Part shown: piece after piece, positions 1 to 9,349 of the stretch
How the letters are laid out: each line of letters starts with the position of its first letter
Numbering within the stretch: the stretch's first letter is position 1
Assembly: GCA_030445275.1 (NCBI GenBank)
Contig: JAUCSE010000034.1
Coordinates: 53,428-117,427, forward strand
Source: Mucilaginibacter sp.
GTDB taxonomy: Bacteria > Bacteroidota > Bacteroidia > Sphingobacteriales > Sphingobacteriaceae
Length of the DNA stretch: 64,000 nt
Direction: 5' to 3'
Program-made: the position numbers and the translations under genes
The notes under the pieces: generated by a model
Told to the model about the DNA's origin: nothing
The model's database searches: none
Seen by the model: only the letters and a program-made list of their open reading frames with translations

Positions 1-842
1 GCAAGCATTACTATAGCAGTAACAGGTATGGCATAATGATCTGCAAAAGTGCCCAGAGCTCCCCAGTCATTGAGTACTGTTCCTGTATAATATAAGTTTT
101 CGTTGAGTGGCGTAATGGAAGGCTCGCGTGTACCTGTGCTTAAACCTACAGTTAAGCGATTAAATAACAGGTTCCCGATCAGCAATGATGATGAGGTTAA
201 ACTGAACAGGCAGATATGTTTGATCTTTTCAGAAACTGATAACTTATTATCAAGCAGCAACAATAAGCCGCCTGTGGCTATCAGTGTGATTCCGGCGTAG
301 CGCGTTATACAGCTTATGGCTGCAACTAAAGCGACTAACAGCAGTGTTTTAGTAGTATGTTTTTGAAGGTAATGATGGTATGCTAAAATAAACAGCATTG
401 CCTCTAATATAAATAAGGTCTCTGACCATAAAAAACTGTATATCTCCAACAGGGCAGGACTTAGTATAATGGCTATTAGTATTAACCATTTATAGATGTT
501 AGAGTGCGCAATAAATTTTGATAACATCCACCCACTTACAAATATTACCGATGCAAACAGGCAGGCATTTATAACCGGGCCTGCAGTAATAGGATCAACC
601 CTTGAAATAAACTGTATCACCGCCAAAAAGAACGGATAGAAAACCGGGAAAAAAACCAATGGGGTTTCGTTAAAAGTTATTAGCGAGCCATGCGCTTGAA
701 TATTGGTTGCGGTGCTGGCATACATTATAGAATCGGGCGAGATACCAACGCCACTATATTTGGTAAATAGGTGAACAGCGTAAAAACCAACAATAGCTGC
801 TATTAAGGTATCCAGATGTTTTAGGTAGATGTTAAATCTCAT
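1..842 (-). CDS. Multi-pass membrane protein, GT39/GT-C-like glycosyltransferase (partial)
   Basis: The reading frame is open on the minus strand from an ATG at 842 to the window edge, giving about 280 residues without the C-terminus. The protein is very hydrophobic, with about seven membrane segments (for example near residues 8-27, 58-75, 86-104 and 112-130) and an acidic first loop containing GVGISPDSIMYAS. That layout resembles GT-C integral membrane glycosyltransferases (GT39/dolichyl-phosphate-mannose mannosyltransferase type) acting on polyprenyl-phosphate sugars. This is inference: the first loop lacks a clear DE/DD catalytic pair. The start is 4 bases after the gmhB stop, so the two are probably cotranscribed, which fits a role in surface polysaccharide or glycoprotein synthesis. 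A Wzy-like polymerase is an alternative. Confidence 0.7.
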   Translation of the reverse strand, partial: MRFNIYLKHLDTLIAAIVGFYAVHLFTKYSGVGISPDSIMYASTATNIQAHGSLITFNETPLVFFPVFYPFFLAVIQFISRVDPITAGPVINACLFASVIFVSGWMLSKFIAHSNIYKWLILIAIILSPALLEIYSFLWSETLFILEAMLFILAYHHYLQKHTTKTLLLVALVAAISCITRYAGITLIATGGLLLLLDNKLSVSEKIKHICLFSLTSSSLLIGNLLFNRLTVGLSTGTREPSITPLNENLYYTGTVLNDWGALGTFADHYAIPVTAIVML

Positions 843-846
843 AGAA

Positions 847-1338
847 TTAATCAATCAAATCTAATACTGTGTTTATAGGCTGGTCACTATCAATTAGTAT
901 GCCCTTAACTCCTGCCGCCGTTCCCGCTTCTACGTCGCGTTCCCTGTCGCCAATAAAATAAGATTTTGCCGGATCGATATTATATTTTTCTATTCCCTGC
1001 AGCAATAAGCCCGGTTTTGGTTTGCGGCAATCGCAATCGCCGGTAAAATCAGGGTGATGCGGGCAGTAAAACATATCAGTAAATTCAACTCCGTGATTAT
1101 GATATTCTTCTCTTAACTTTTTATGCATTTTAGCAAGCTCGTCTTCGGTATACCAGCCTTTGGCTAATCCACCCTGATTGGTAGCTACTATAAGCAGGTA
1201 GCCCTTATCCTGCAAGGTCTTTAAGGCATCATAATTATCAAGTACTATAAAGTCTTCCACACGGCGAATATAATCTCCTTGTTCATGGTTCAGTACACCA
1301 TCACGATCTAAAAAAACAGCTTTATTTTTTGCAGGCAT
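847..1338 (-). CDS. gmhB: D-glycero-beta-D-manno-heptose 1,7-bisphosphate 7-phosphatase
   Basis: A 163-residue HAD phosphatase of the HisB/GmhB subfamily. Visible are the N-terminal nucleophile motif FLDRDGVLN (residues 9-17), the threonine/NQGG segment VATNQGGLAKG, the zinc-site segment CPHHPDFTGDCDCRKPKPG and the metal-binding GDRERDVEAG motif. Family members remove the 7-phosphate of heptose bisphosphate on the ADP-heptose route to LPS core or S-layer glycans; the Cys/His zinc loop is typical of GmhB and histidinol-phosphatase relatives. It lies just upstream of a membrane glycosyltransferase-like gene, supporting an envelope glycan role. Slightly shorter than E. coli GmhB but all motifs are present. 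Confidence 0.88.
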   Translation of the reverse strand: MPAKNKAVFLDRDGVLNHEQGDYIRRVEDFIVLDNYDALKTLQDKGYLLIVATNQGGLAKGWYTEDELAKMHKKLREEYHNHGVEFTDMFYCPHHPDFTGDCDCRKPKPGLLLQGIEKYNIDPAKSYFIGDRERDVEAGTAAGVKGILIDSDQPINTVLDLID

Positions 1339-1711
1339 TAGTTATAAATTTCGGCTAAATTACTAAATCTGTTTTTAATGCGGTTGACGATATTGTGTTG
1401 AAGTGCCCTGGTTGTAAGAATAAATAAGATAATATGAAATTTACATAATTGTAAGTTTGCTATCAATTTTTTGTTTTAAATGCAATTTTGTCTATTAATT
1501 CAATAGGCATACTTACTGCTGCTTTTTATAATGCAAGTCATACAATTTATGATATTTTAATACATTTTATCTAAATTTTATGAAATTCAAAATTAATATA
1601 CATTTATTCTGTTGTTTTTTGAGATAATACCAAAAATTAATATTTATATCGTAAAAAAGTTTTGATTTCTGTATTTTCGTAGTTACGAACATTTATAAAC
1701 CGTGCGTAAAG
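1339..1711. other. AT-rich divergent intergenic region between gmhB and gltB
   Basis: These 373 bases separate divergently transcribed gmhB and gltB and should hold both promoters. They are very AT-rich. A TAAGTTTG match to the Bacteroidota -7 box lies at 1452-1459 on the plus strand, but there is no -33 TTTG at the right distance and it is far from gltB. No ORF, RNA structure or repeat was recognised. Confidence 0.5.
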
Positions 1712-4700
1712 ATGGACCAGAACGATAACCCACGACAGGGTCTTTATAGACCAGAATTTGAACATGACTCTTGCGGTACAGGATTTATAACCAATATTAA
1801 TGGACATAAATCTAACCAGATAATTGATGACGCGCTTACCATGCTTGAAAACATGGAACACCGCGGTGCTTGCGGATGCGACCCCGACTCGGGTGATGGA
1901 GCGGGTATATTAATACAATTACCCCATGAGTTTTTTATGGAGGAATGCTCTTACCTGGAGATCAGCCTGCCCGAGCCGGGTGAGTATGGCGTAGGTATGA
2001 TTTTTTTACCTAAAGATTCTCCGCTTAAAAAAGCATGCCGTACCGCTATTGATAATGCTATTGAAAAATTAGGATTACATAAATTAGGCTATCGCAAATT
2101 AACAGTAAACTCATCTGTAATAGGCGAAACAGCACGTAGCGCGGAGCCGGATGTTGAACAGCTTTTTATATCAAGACCACATCATATAACCAATACTGAT
2201 GATTTTGAACGTAAGCTATACGTACTACGAAGATATATTAATAAAACAATTACCGAAACTATACCAGGAGCAAGGAATGATTTTTATTTCCCTTCATTAT
2301 CTTGCAGAACAATAATTTATAAAGGACAGTTAACTACTTATCAGCTGCGCCAATATTATGCTGATCTGACCGATCCGCGGATGGCATCAGGCTTGGCTGT
2401 GGTACACTCTCGTTTCTCTACCAATACTTTTCCTTCATGGAAACTGGCACAGCCGTTCCGTATGATCGCTCATAATGGTGAGATAAATACACTTACAGGT
2501 AATTTGAACTGGTTCTATTCGGGCCTGAAATCATACGCGTCTGCCTATTTCACAAATGAGGAGATGGAAATGCTTTTGCCTGTTATTGATAATAACCAGT
2601 CAGATTCTGCATGCCTGGATAACATCATCGAGATATTATTGCATACCGGCCGTTCATTGCCGCATGTAATGATGATGCTGATACCCGAAGCATGGGACGG
2701 CAATGAGCAGATGGATCCGATAAAAAAAGCATTCTATGAGTTTCACGCTACCTTAATGGAGCCATGGGATGGCCCGGCGGCAATCAGCTTTACTGATGGT
2801 AAATTAGTAGGAGCGGTGCTTGACCGTAATGGATTGCGCCCTTTACGTTATACCATAACCAGTGATGGACGTGTTATTGCCGCATCAGAAACCGGCGTGT
2901 TGGCTATTGATGAAAAAACTGTTTTACGCAAGGGCCGTTTACAGCCGGGTAAAATGTTATTGATAGATACCGAACATGGACAGATAATTACTGACGAAGA
3001 AATAAAACAACAAGTTGCTTCCCGTCAACCTTATGGCAGATGGCTGGAAAATTATAAGATCAGGCTTGAAGAACTGGCTGAGCCGCGTTTGGCCTTCGCT
3101 AATTTAAGTGCCGATTCTGTTTTCCGTTACCAACAGGTATTTGGTTATAGCCGCGAGGATATTGATACTATTATTAAGCCAATGGCGCTTGATGGTAAGG
3201 AACCGATAGGCTCTATGGGTACAGATGTGCCGTTGGCGATATTGTCTGACAAACCACAGCATTTATCAAGTTACTTTAAGCAATTTTTCGCTCAGGTAAC
3301 TAATCCGCCTATTGATCCGATACGTGAGCGTTTGGTAATGAGCCTGGCTACCTTTATAGGTAATAACGGCAATTTATTGGATGAGGATAAAATGCATTGC
3401 CATTGCGTTACTTTAAAGCACCCGATATTAAAAAATCACCAGTTAGAAAAGCTGCGTAGTATTGATACCGGTATGTTCCACGCTAAAACCCTGCAAACTT
3501 ATTTTAATGCGGATGGCCTGCCGGGTTCAATGCAAAAAGGTATTGAAAGGGTTTGCCGCTATGCGGAAGACGCGGTTGCTGACGGATTTGAAGTATTAAT
3601 ATTATCAGACCGTGCTATCGATTCAGAGCATGCACCTATACCTTCATTATTGGCTGTATCAGCTGTGCATCACCATTTGATTAAAAAAGGATTGCGCGGA
3701 GCCGTTGGTATAGTAGTTGAAACCGGCGACGTTTGGGAAGTACATCATTTTGCCTGTTTATTGGCTTTTGGCGCTACTGCTATTAACCCATATCTTGCCC
3801 AGGCCACAATAGAAAACTTAAAAGAAAGCGGCGGTTTAGATACCAGCCTTGATGCTAAATACCTTTTAAAGAACTATGTAAAATCCATTAATGATGGCTT
3901 ATTAAAGATATTCTCTAAAATGGGTATATCAACCTTGCAATCATATCATGGGTCGCAGGTGTTTGAGATATTAGGCTTAAATAAAGATGTAGTTAATAAA
4001 TATTTCTGCGGTGCGGTTACCCGTATTGGCGGTTTAGGTTTGGACGAAATCGCCCGCGAATCGCTTTGCAAACACCGCATTGGTTTTGGCGCTAAAAGCG
4101 AGGGTCGTTTATTGCCTGAGGGTGGTATTTACCAGTGGAAGCGCCGTGGCGAAGAACACCTGTTTAACCCTACCACTGTACACTTATTACAACATGCTAC
4201 CCGCAGTAATGATTACAATGTATATAAAAACTACGCTAAAGTAATTAACGAGCAAAGCGAGAAGCATTTTACCATACGTGGCTTACTTGATTTTGCCCAT
4301 CACCGCGAATCCATCACCATAGATGAGGTTGAACCGGCCGAAAGCATTATGAAACGTTTTGCTACCGGTGCAATGTCATTCGGCTCTATATCGCACGAGG
4401 CACATAGTACCATGGCAATAGCTATGAACCGCATAGGCGGCAAAAGCAATACCGGCGAGGGAGGTGAAGATGAAATGCGTTATGAGTTACTGCCTAATGG
4501 CGATTCTATGCGTTCGGCTATTAAGCAAGTGGCATCAGGCAGGTTTGGGGTTACATCCAACTATTTGACCAATGCTGATGAGTTGCAAATAAAAATGGCG
4601 CAGGGTGCAAAACCGGGCGAAGGTGGTCAGCTACCGGGCCATAAGGTTGATGACTGGATAGCAAAGACCCGTCACTCAACACCGGGTGTTGGTTTAATAT

Positions 4701-6235
4701 CGCCGCCGCCACACCATGATATTTATTCTATTGAGGATTTGGCTCAATTAATATTCGACCTTAAAAATGCTAACCGTGCTGCACGTATTAACGTTAAGCT
4801 GGTATCAAAAGCAGGTGTAGGTACTATTGCCGCAGGTGTTGCCAAGGCCCATGCCGATGTAATACTTATTGCCGGTTATGATGGCGGTACAGGCGCGTCG
4901 CCGATAAGTTCTGTTAAACATGCAGGTTTACCATGGGAACTTGGTTTGGCCGAAGCCCACCAAACACTGGTACGTAATAAACTGCGCAGCCGTGTAGTAT
5001 TACAAACAGACGGACAATTAAAAACTGGTCGCGACCTTGCCATTGCAGCCTTAATGGGTGCAGAGGAGTGGGGAGTAGCAACCGCGGCGCTTGTAGCCGG
5101 TGGTTGTATAATGATGCGTAAGTGTCATTTAAATACCTGCCCGGTAGGTGTTGCTACGCAAGATCCTGAATTAAGGAAACTATTCTCAGGCAAGCCTGAA
5201 CATATAGTGAACTTATTCCGCTTTATGACGGAAGAGTTGCGCGAGATCATGGCCGAATTAGGTTTCCGTACCATTAATGAAATGGTTGGCCGTGTTCAGT
5301 TCCTGAAGGTTAAAGACAACCTGCAAAACTGGAAAGCTAAAAAGGTTGATCTTTCGGGCATATTGCACCCTGTAAATAATCCAAAGGATGTTACCTTGTA
5401 TAATAGCGAGCAACAAGATCATGGTATGGCTGATATAATCGACTGGAAGTTATGGGAAGATGCAAAACCTGCATTAGAAGATAAAACACCGGTTTTTGGA
5501 ACATATGATGTTAAAAATACCGACCGTACCATAGGTGCCCTGCTATCAAACGAAATATCAAAAATATATGGCTCAGCCGGTTTGCCGGATAATACCATCA
5601 ACTATAAATTCAAAGGCTCTGCCGGGCAAAGCTTTGGTGCTTTCGCAACTAAGGGTATATCCTTTGAGTTGGAAGGTGAAGCTAATGATTATGTAGGTAA
5701 AGGTTTATCAGGCGCGCAATTGGCTATATATTCATCGCCTGATGCAACTTATGTGCCCGAGGATAACATTATCATAGGTAACGTTGCCTTATACGGCGCT
5801 ACAGCTGGTGAAGCATTTATAGGTGGTATGGCTGGCGAACGTTTTGCTGTACGTAACTCTGGCGCTACAACGGTTGTAGAAGGTATTGGCGACCACGGTT
5901 GCGAGTATATGACCGGTGGCCGTGCTTTAATATTAGGTAAAACAGGCCGTAATTTTGCCGCAGGTATGAGTGGTGGTATTGCCTGGGTATACAATCCGGA
6001 TAATAGCTTTGCCGAAAACTGCAATACCGAAATGGTTGACCTTGATCCTTTATCTGATAAAGATGTGGAGCAAATATTGGCTTTATTACGTAAGCATGTA
6101 AGCTTAACCGGTAGTAAGCTGGCTCAGTCTATCATTAAAAACTGGAATAAGGCTTCTATGCAGTTTGTTAAAGTATACCCTAAAGAGTATAAAAAAGTTA
6201 TCGAGAAATTAGAATATCAAACTATCAGCAAATAA
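1712..6235 (+). CDS. gltB: Glutamate synthase large (alpha) subunit
   Basis: A 1507-residue protein of the full glutamate synthase large-subunit length. It has an N-terminal class II glutamine amidotransferase domain with the nucleophile Cys21 in DSCGTGF (residues 1-20 would be removed to expose it), a central domain (about 470-760), the FMN-binding synthase barrel (about 810-1190, with GEGGEDEMRYE and GYDGGTGASPISSVKHAG) and the C-terminal GXGXG beta-helix. Cys1132, Cys1138 and Cys1143 in CIMMRKCHLNTCPVG match the [3Fe-4S] cluster. It converts 2-oxoglutarate and glutamine into two glutamates using electrons passed from GltD. gltD follows 5 bases after its stop, so they form one operon. Confidence 0.97.
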   Translation: MDQNDNPRQGLYRPEFEHDSCGTGFITNINGHKSNQIIDDALTMLENMEHRGACGCDPDSGDGAGILIQLPHEFFMEECSYLEISLPEPGEYGVGMIFLPKDSPLKKACRTAIDNAIEKLGLHKLGYRKLTVNSSVIGETARSAEPDVEQLFISRPHHITNTDDFERKLYVLRRYINKTITETIPGARNDFYFPSLSCRTIIYKGQLTTYQLRQYYADLTDPRMASGLAVVHSRFSTNTFPSWKLAQPFRMIAHNGEINTLTGNLNWFYSGLKSYASAYFTNEEMEMLLPVIDNNQSDSACLDNIIEILLHTGRSLPHVMMMLIPEAWDGNEQMDPIKKAFYEFHATLMEPWDGPAAISFTDGKLVGAVLDRNGLRPLRYTITSDGRVIAASETGVLAIDEKTVLRKGRLQPGKMLLIDTEHGQIITDEEIKQQVASRQPYGRWLENYKIRLEELAEPRLAFANLSADSVFRYQQVFGYSREDIDTIIKPMALDGKEPIGSMGTDVPLAILSDKPQHLSSYFKQFFAQVTNPPIDPIRERLVMSLATFIGNNGNLLDEDKMHCHCVTLKHPILKNHQLEKLRSIDTGMFHAKTLQTYFNADGLPGSMQKGIERVCRYAEDAVADGFEVLILSDRAIDSEHAPIPSLLAVSAVHHHLIKKGLRGAVGIVVETGDVWEVHHFACLLAFGATAINPYLAQATIENLKESGGLDTSLDAKYLLKNYVKSINDGLLKIFSKMGISTLQSYHGSQVFEILGLNKDVVNKYFCGAVTRIGGLGLDEIARESLCKHRIGFGAKSEGRLLPEGGIYQWKRRGEEHLFNPTTVHLLQHATRSNDYNVYKNYAKVINEQSEKHFTIRGLLDFAHHRESITIDEVEPAESIMKRFATGAMSFGSISHEAHSTMAIAMNRIGGKSNTGEGGEDEMRYELLPNGDSMRSAIKQVASGRFGVTSNYLTNADELQIKMAQGAKPGEGGQLPGHKVDDWIAKTRHSTPGVGLISPPPHHDIYSIEDLAQLIFDLKNANRAARINVKLVSKAGVGTIAAGVAKAHADVILIAGYDGGTGASPISSVKHAGLPWELGLAEAHQTLVRNKLRSRVVLQTDGQLKTGRDLAIAALMGAEEWGVATAALVAGGCIMMRKCHLNTCPVGVATQDPELRKLFSGKPEHIVNLFRFMTEELREIMAELGFRTINEMVGRVQFLKVKDNLQNWKAKKVDLSGILHPVNNPKDVTLYNSEQQDHGMADIIDWKLWEDAKPALEDKTPVFGTYDVKNTDRTIGALLSNEISKIYGSAGLPDNTINYKFKGSAGQSFGAFATKGISFELEGEANDYVGKGLSGAQLAIYSSPDATYVPEDNIIIGNVALYGATAGEAFIGGMAGERFAVRNSGATTVVEGIGDHGCEYMTGGRALILGKTGRNFAAGMSGGIAWVYNPDNSFAENCNTEMVDLDPLSDKDVEQILALLRKHVSLTGSKLAQSIIKNWNKASMQFVKVYPKEYKKVIEKLEYQTISK

Positions 6236-6240
6236 TTTAG

Positions 6241-7725
6241 ATGGGAAAAGTAACGGGATTTCAGGAGTATGACAGGAAAATGCCTGAAAAATTAGCGCCT
6301 GCAGAGCGTGTAAAAAACTACAATGAATTTGAAAGTTTGTACGCTGATGAAGAATTAAACAAGCAATCTGCACGTTGCATGGATTGTGGTATACCTTTTT
6401 GCCATTCGGGATGCCCGCTGGGTAACATTATACCTGAATTTAATGATGCGGTATATAATAAAAAATGGGAAGAGGCTTACCAAATATTAGCATCAACCAA
6501 TAATTTCCCGGAGTTTACCGGTCGTATCTGCCCTGCTCCGTGCGAGTCGGCTTGCGTATTGGGTATTAATAAACCACCGGTAGCTATTGAAGAAATAGAA
6601 AAGCATATTATTGAAATAGCTTATCAAAAAAACCTGGTTAAGCCGGTTGCACCGTTAATTAAAACTGGTAAAAAAATTGCCGTGGTAGGTTCTGGTCCTG
6701 CAGGATTGGCAGCTGCTGCACAATTAAGCAAAGCTGGCCATGAAGTAACTTTATATGAACGCGACGACAAGATAGGCGGTTTATTACGCTACGGTATTCC
6801 AGATTTTAAAATGGAGAAATGGGTTATCGACCGTCGTTTGGAAGTAATGGAAAAAGACGGTGTTATATTTAAAACCAATACCGAAGTAGGAAAAGATATA
6901 GCAGCTGATGAGCTGGTGCGTAATAATGATGCCGTGGTTTTAACCGGTGGCTCAACTATCCCGCGCGATCTTCCAATACCCGGCAGGGAATTAAAAGGCA
7001 TCTATTTCGCTATGGATTTCCTGAAACAACAAAACAAACGTGTAGGCAATTCAAAATTTACCGACGAAGATATTTTAGCTACGGGTAAAGACGTAGTGGT
7101 AATAGGTGGTGGCGATACCGGGTCTGATTGCGTGGGTACATCAAACCGCCAGGGTGCAACCTCTATTAAGCAGTTCGAGGTAATGTTTCAGCCGCCCGAG
7201 CAACGCACACAACATATGCCATGGCCAACCTATCCAATGGTGCTGAAAATAACCAGTTCGCATGAAGAAGGTGTTGACCGTTACTGGGGCGTTAATACCG
7301 AAGAATTTTTAGGCGATGAAGACGGCAACCTAAGAGCTTTAAGAGTTACTGATGTTAGTTGGGAGGTTGATGTAATGGGTCGCCCGATGAAGTTTAATAA
7401 AGTTGAAGGTTCTGAGCGCGAAATACCTTGTCAAAGAGTTTTCCTGGCGATGGGATTTTTAAATCCGCAATATGCGGGTATGTTAAAAAGTCTTGGTGTT
7501 GAGTTGGATGCACGCAAAAATGTAAATGCTAAAGAAGGCATTTACCGCACTAACGTAAGTAAGGTATTTGCAGCCGGCGATATGCGCCGCGGACAATCAT
7601 TGGTTGTTTGGGCAATATCCGAAGGCCGCGAATGCGCCCGTAAGGTTGACGAATTTTTAATGGGCCATTCCATATTAGAAAGCAAAGATTCTGTAAACCA
7701 GTTCGACCAGGTTTTTGATTCATAA
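6241..7725 (+). CDS. gltD: Glutamate synthase small (beta) subunit, NAD(P)H-dependent
   Basis: A 494-residue flavoprotein of GltD length. The N-terminus carries the cysteine-rich Fe-S region (CMDCGIPFCHSGCPLGN and GRICPAPCESACVLG), followed by the FAD dinucleotide fold VVGSGPAGLAAAAQL (about residue 147) and a second nucleotide fold VVIGGGDTGSDCVGT (about residue 285) for NAD(P)H. The C-terminal GDMRRGQSLVVWAISEGR is the usual FAD-contacting segment. It passes reducing equivalents from NADPH or NADH to GltB. A rho-independent terminator follows at 7759-7794, closing the operon. Confidence 0.97.
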   Translation: MGKVTGFQEYDRKMPEKLAPAERVKNYNEFESLYADEELNKQSARCMDCGIPFCHSGCPLGNIIPEFNDAVYNKKWEEAYQILASTNNFPEFTGRICPAPCESACVLGINKPPVAIEEIEKHIIEIAYQKNLVKPVAPLIKTGKKIAVVGSGPAGLAAAAQLSKAGHEVTLYERDDKIGGLLRYGIPDFKMEKWVIDRRLEVMEKDGVIFKTNTEVGKDIAADELVRNNDAVVLTGGSTIPRDLPIPGRELKGIYFAMDFLKQQNKRVGNSKFTDEDILATGKDVVVIGGGDTGSDCVGTSNRQGATSIKQFEVMFQPPEQRTQHMPWPTYPMVLKITSSHEEGVDRYWGVNTEEFLGDEDGNLRALRVTDVSWEVDVMGRPMKFNKVEGSEREIPCQRVFLAMGFLNPQYAGMLKSLGVELDARKNVNAKEGIYRTNVSKVFAAGDMRRGQSLVVWAISEGRECARKVDEFLMGHSILESKDSVNQFDQVFDS

Positions 7726-7758
7726 CTCCTAACCCCCTGAAGGGGAAACAAATATTAT

Positions 7759-7794
7759 AATCCTCTTTCGCTTTGTGCGGAAGAGGATTTTTTG
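7759..7794 (+). terminator. Rho-independent terminator of gltBD
   Basis: The arms AATCCTCTT and AAGAGGATT pair around a 13-base loop, followed by TTTT. It is 33 bases after the gltD stop codon. Confidence 0.8.
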
Positions 7795-7820
7795 TTTGAC
7801 ATGCAATTCAATTAATGAAG

Positions 7821-7917
7821 CGTCATTGCGAACGAGGTACGAGTGTGGCAATCTCTGCGCGATAGGTATACGCTAACTGTCGCATAGAGATTGCCACGCT
7901 GTCGCTCGCAATGATGC
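7821..7917. repeat. Palindromic intergenic repeat, family A, copy 1
   Basis: The element begins CGTCATTGCGAACGAGGTAC and ends CGCTCGCAATGATGC, so its ends are imperfect inverted repeats. An inner pair also matches (TGGCAATCTCTGCG against GAGATTGCCACGC). The reverse complement of 16473-16570 starts almost identically, so this is a dispersed family. It is non-coding and REP/MITE-like. Confidence 0.8.
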
Positions 7918-7951
7918 AATTATAAGTTATTGATTATCAATATAATTAAAA

Positions 7952-8047
7952 TTGTCATCTCGGGCGATAGTGAGAGATCTTATACACCCTGCTAAACAAC
8001 CATGCCTGGCGTTTAAGATTTCTCCTCGTTCCTCGTCGAAATGACAA
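7952..8047. repeat. Palindromic intergenic repeat, family B, copy 1
   Basis: It starts TTGTCATCTCGGGCGATAGT and ends CCTCGTCGAAATGACAA, with imperfect inverted ends. The same right end (CGTTCCTCGTCGAAATGACA) occurs at 29034-29163, and a related left end occurs at 54041. It lies next to a family A copy with no gene between them. Confidence 0.75.
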
Positions 8048-8074
8048 CGCGTTTTATAATTTCTTTTTTGTATA

Positions 8075-8124
8075 CGTCATTACGATTTTTTCCAGGTGAG
8101 CCCTGGTGGGTTCCTCGCAATGAC
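8075..8124. repeat. Short palindromic repeat, likely internally deleted family A copy
   Basis: CGTCATTACG at the left pairs with CGCAATGACG at the right across about 30 bases. The ends match family A, but the middle GTGTGGCGATCTC-type segment is missing, so it is probably a deletion derivative. Confidence 0.55.
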
Positions 8125-8139
8125 GCATAGGTAAGATTA

Positions 8140-8796
8140 TTACTTCTCCGATGGATTTTTCTTCCCGGCATTCAGCTTTTCAACCAGTTTAACCAATCGC
8201 TCATTACGTGTTTTTTCCTGCCTGGCGGTTAATATCCACAACACATATTCCTTTTTGTTGGAATAGGATAGCTGCTGATAAAAAGCCATAGCCTGCGGCG
8301 AGTGCTGCAACACTTCGGATATTTCGGCCGGGAGTTTTATTTGTTTGTTATCAACGTCTATATATTCGCTGTATTCGTTTTTTCGGATATTCTCCTTACT
8401 GCCATCTGAAAGTTTTGATTGTCCTTCAGGTCTAAAACGTAATGCCGTCCATATTTCATTAATAGCAGCCGATGCAACCGGCCTTAAATTGTATTCTTTA
8501 CATATATCCCAGCTGCCCATCATTTCAAGGCCGCTGTCAATGCCCGAGTTTTTCTTAGGATAAGTGATCCAGAATACCGCATCGTGTTTTAATACAGGTG
8601 CTATGATCGTTAGTGATAACGTCAACTCGGTAGTATCTCTTACGAATAATTGTACGCCATCAAATTGTCCCTCAGCTTTAAAAGCTATTTCAACATCAGG
8701 TAATGGTCCAAGTGTGGCAAGGTAATTGTCAGGCGTGTTAAATAACAACCAGCGTTTGCCGGGCTTTATCTGTAGTTTTTGGGCAAGAGAGCTCAT
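8140..8796 (-). CDS. YdeI/OmpD-associated family protein
   Basis: A 218-residue soluble protein. The C-terminal half (KLPAEISEVLQHSPQAMAFY, then SYSNKKEYVLWILTARQEKT, ending in a basic KLVEKLNAGKK tail) matches the OmdA/YdeI-type domain of bacteriocin-protection-like proteins. The N-terminal half resembles a DUF3052-like fold (KPGKRWLLFNTPDNYLATLG). The molecular function is not established for the family. It sits 4 bases downstream of the TrmH-like gene stop, in the same orientation, so it is probably the last gene of the galK-trmH run. Confidence 0.7.
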   Translation of the reverse strand: MSSLAQKLQIKPGKRWLLFNTPDNYLATLGPLPDVEIAFKAEGQFDGVQLFVRDTTELTLSLTIIAPVLKHDAVFWITYPKKNSGIDSGLEMMGSWDICKEYNLRPVASAAINEIWTALRFRPEGQSKLSDGSKENIRKNEYSEYIDVDNKQIKLPAEISEVLQHSPQAMAFYQQLSYSNKKEYVLWILTARQEKTRNERLVKLVEKLNAGKKNPSEK

Positions 8797-8800
8797 TGAC

Positions 8801-9349
8801 TTATTGTTTTAAGTTCAATTTAGCAAAGAAATCCCATAAAACAATTCCTGCCGATACTACTATATTAAAAGAATGCTTGGTGCCAAACTGTGGTATTTCT
8901 ATACAGGTATCAATAAGCTGCATTACCTCATCACTCACACCATTTACTTCGTTGCCAAATATCAAGGCATACTTTTCATTTTTATCAGGCATAAATTCAT
9001 TAAGCATAACGCTGTTTGCGGCTTGCTCAATAGCAATTATGCGGTAACCATCAGCCTGTAGCTGTTTAACAGCTTCGGCGGCATCAGCATAATAGGTCCA
9101 GTTAACAGATTGTGTAGCGCCCAACGCTGTTTTTTCAATTTCGCGGTGCGGAGGTTGCGCTGTAATGCCACATAAATATATCTGTTCAACTGCAAAACCA
9201 TCAGATGTGCGAAAAATTGAGCCAATATTATGCATGCTGCGCACGCTATCCAATACTACAGCAACCGGCAGTTTCTCCTGCGCCTTAAATTCGGTTACCG
9301 ACGCGCGGTTAAGCTCGTCTAATTTTAATTTGGTAAAACCGTTGCTCAT
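8801..9349 (-). CDS. SpoU/TrmH-family RNA methyltransferase
   Basis: A 182-residue SPOUT-class methyltransferase. All three knot motifs are visible: SMHNIGSIFRTSDGF (motif 1, near residue 40), ALIFGNEVNGVSDEVM (motif 2, near 128) and IPQFGTKHSFNIVVSAGIVL (motif 3, near 153). Members 2'-O-methylate tRNA or rRNA ribose using SAM; the specific target cannot be told from sequence. No extra N-terminal L30e domain is present, so it is a minimal form. Its ATG overlaps the galK stop in an ATGA arrangement, showing translational coupling with galK. Confidence 0.85.
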   Translation of the reverse strand: MSNGFTKLKLDELNRASVTEFKAQEKLPVAVVLDSVRSMHNIGSIFRTSDGFAVEQIYLCGITAQPPHREIEKTALGATQSVNWTYYADAAEAVKQLQADGYRIIAIEQAANSVMLNEFMPDKNEKYALIFGNEVNGVSDEVMQLIDTCIEIPQFGTKHSFNIVVSAGIVLWDFFAKLNLKQ

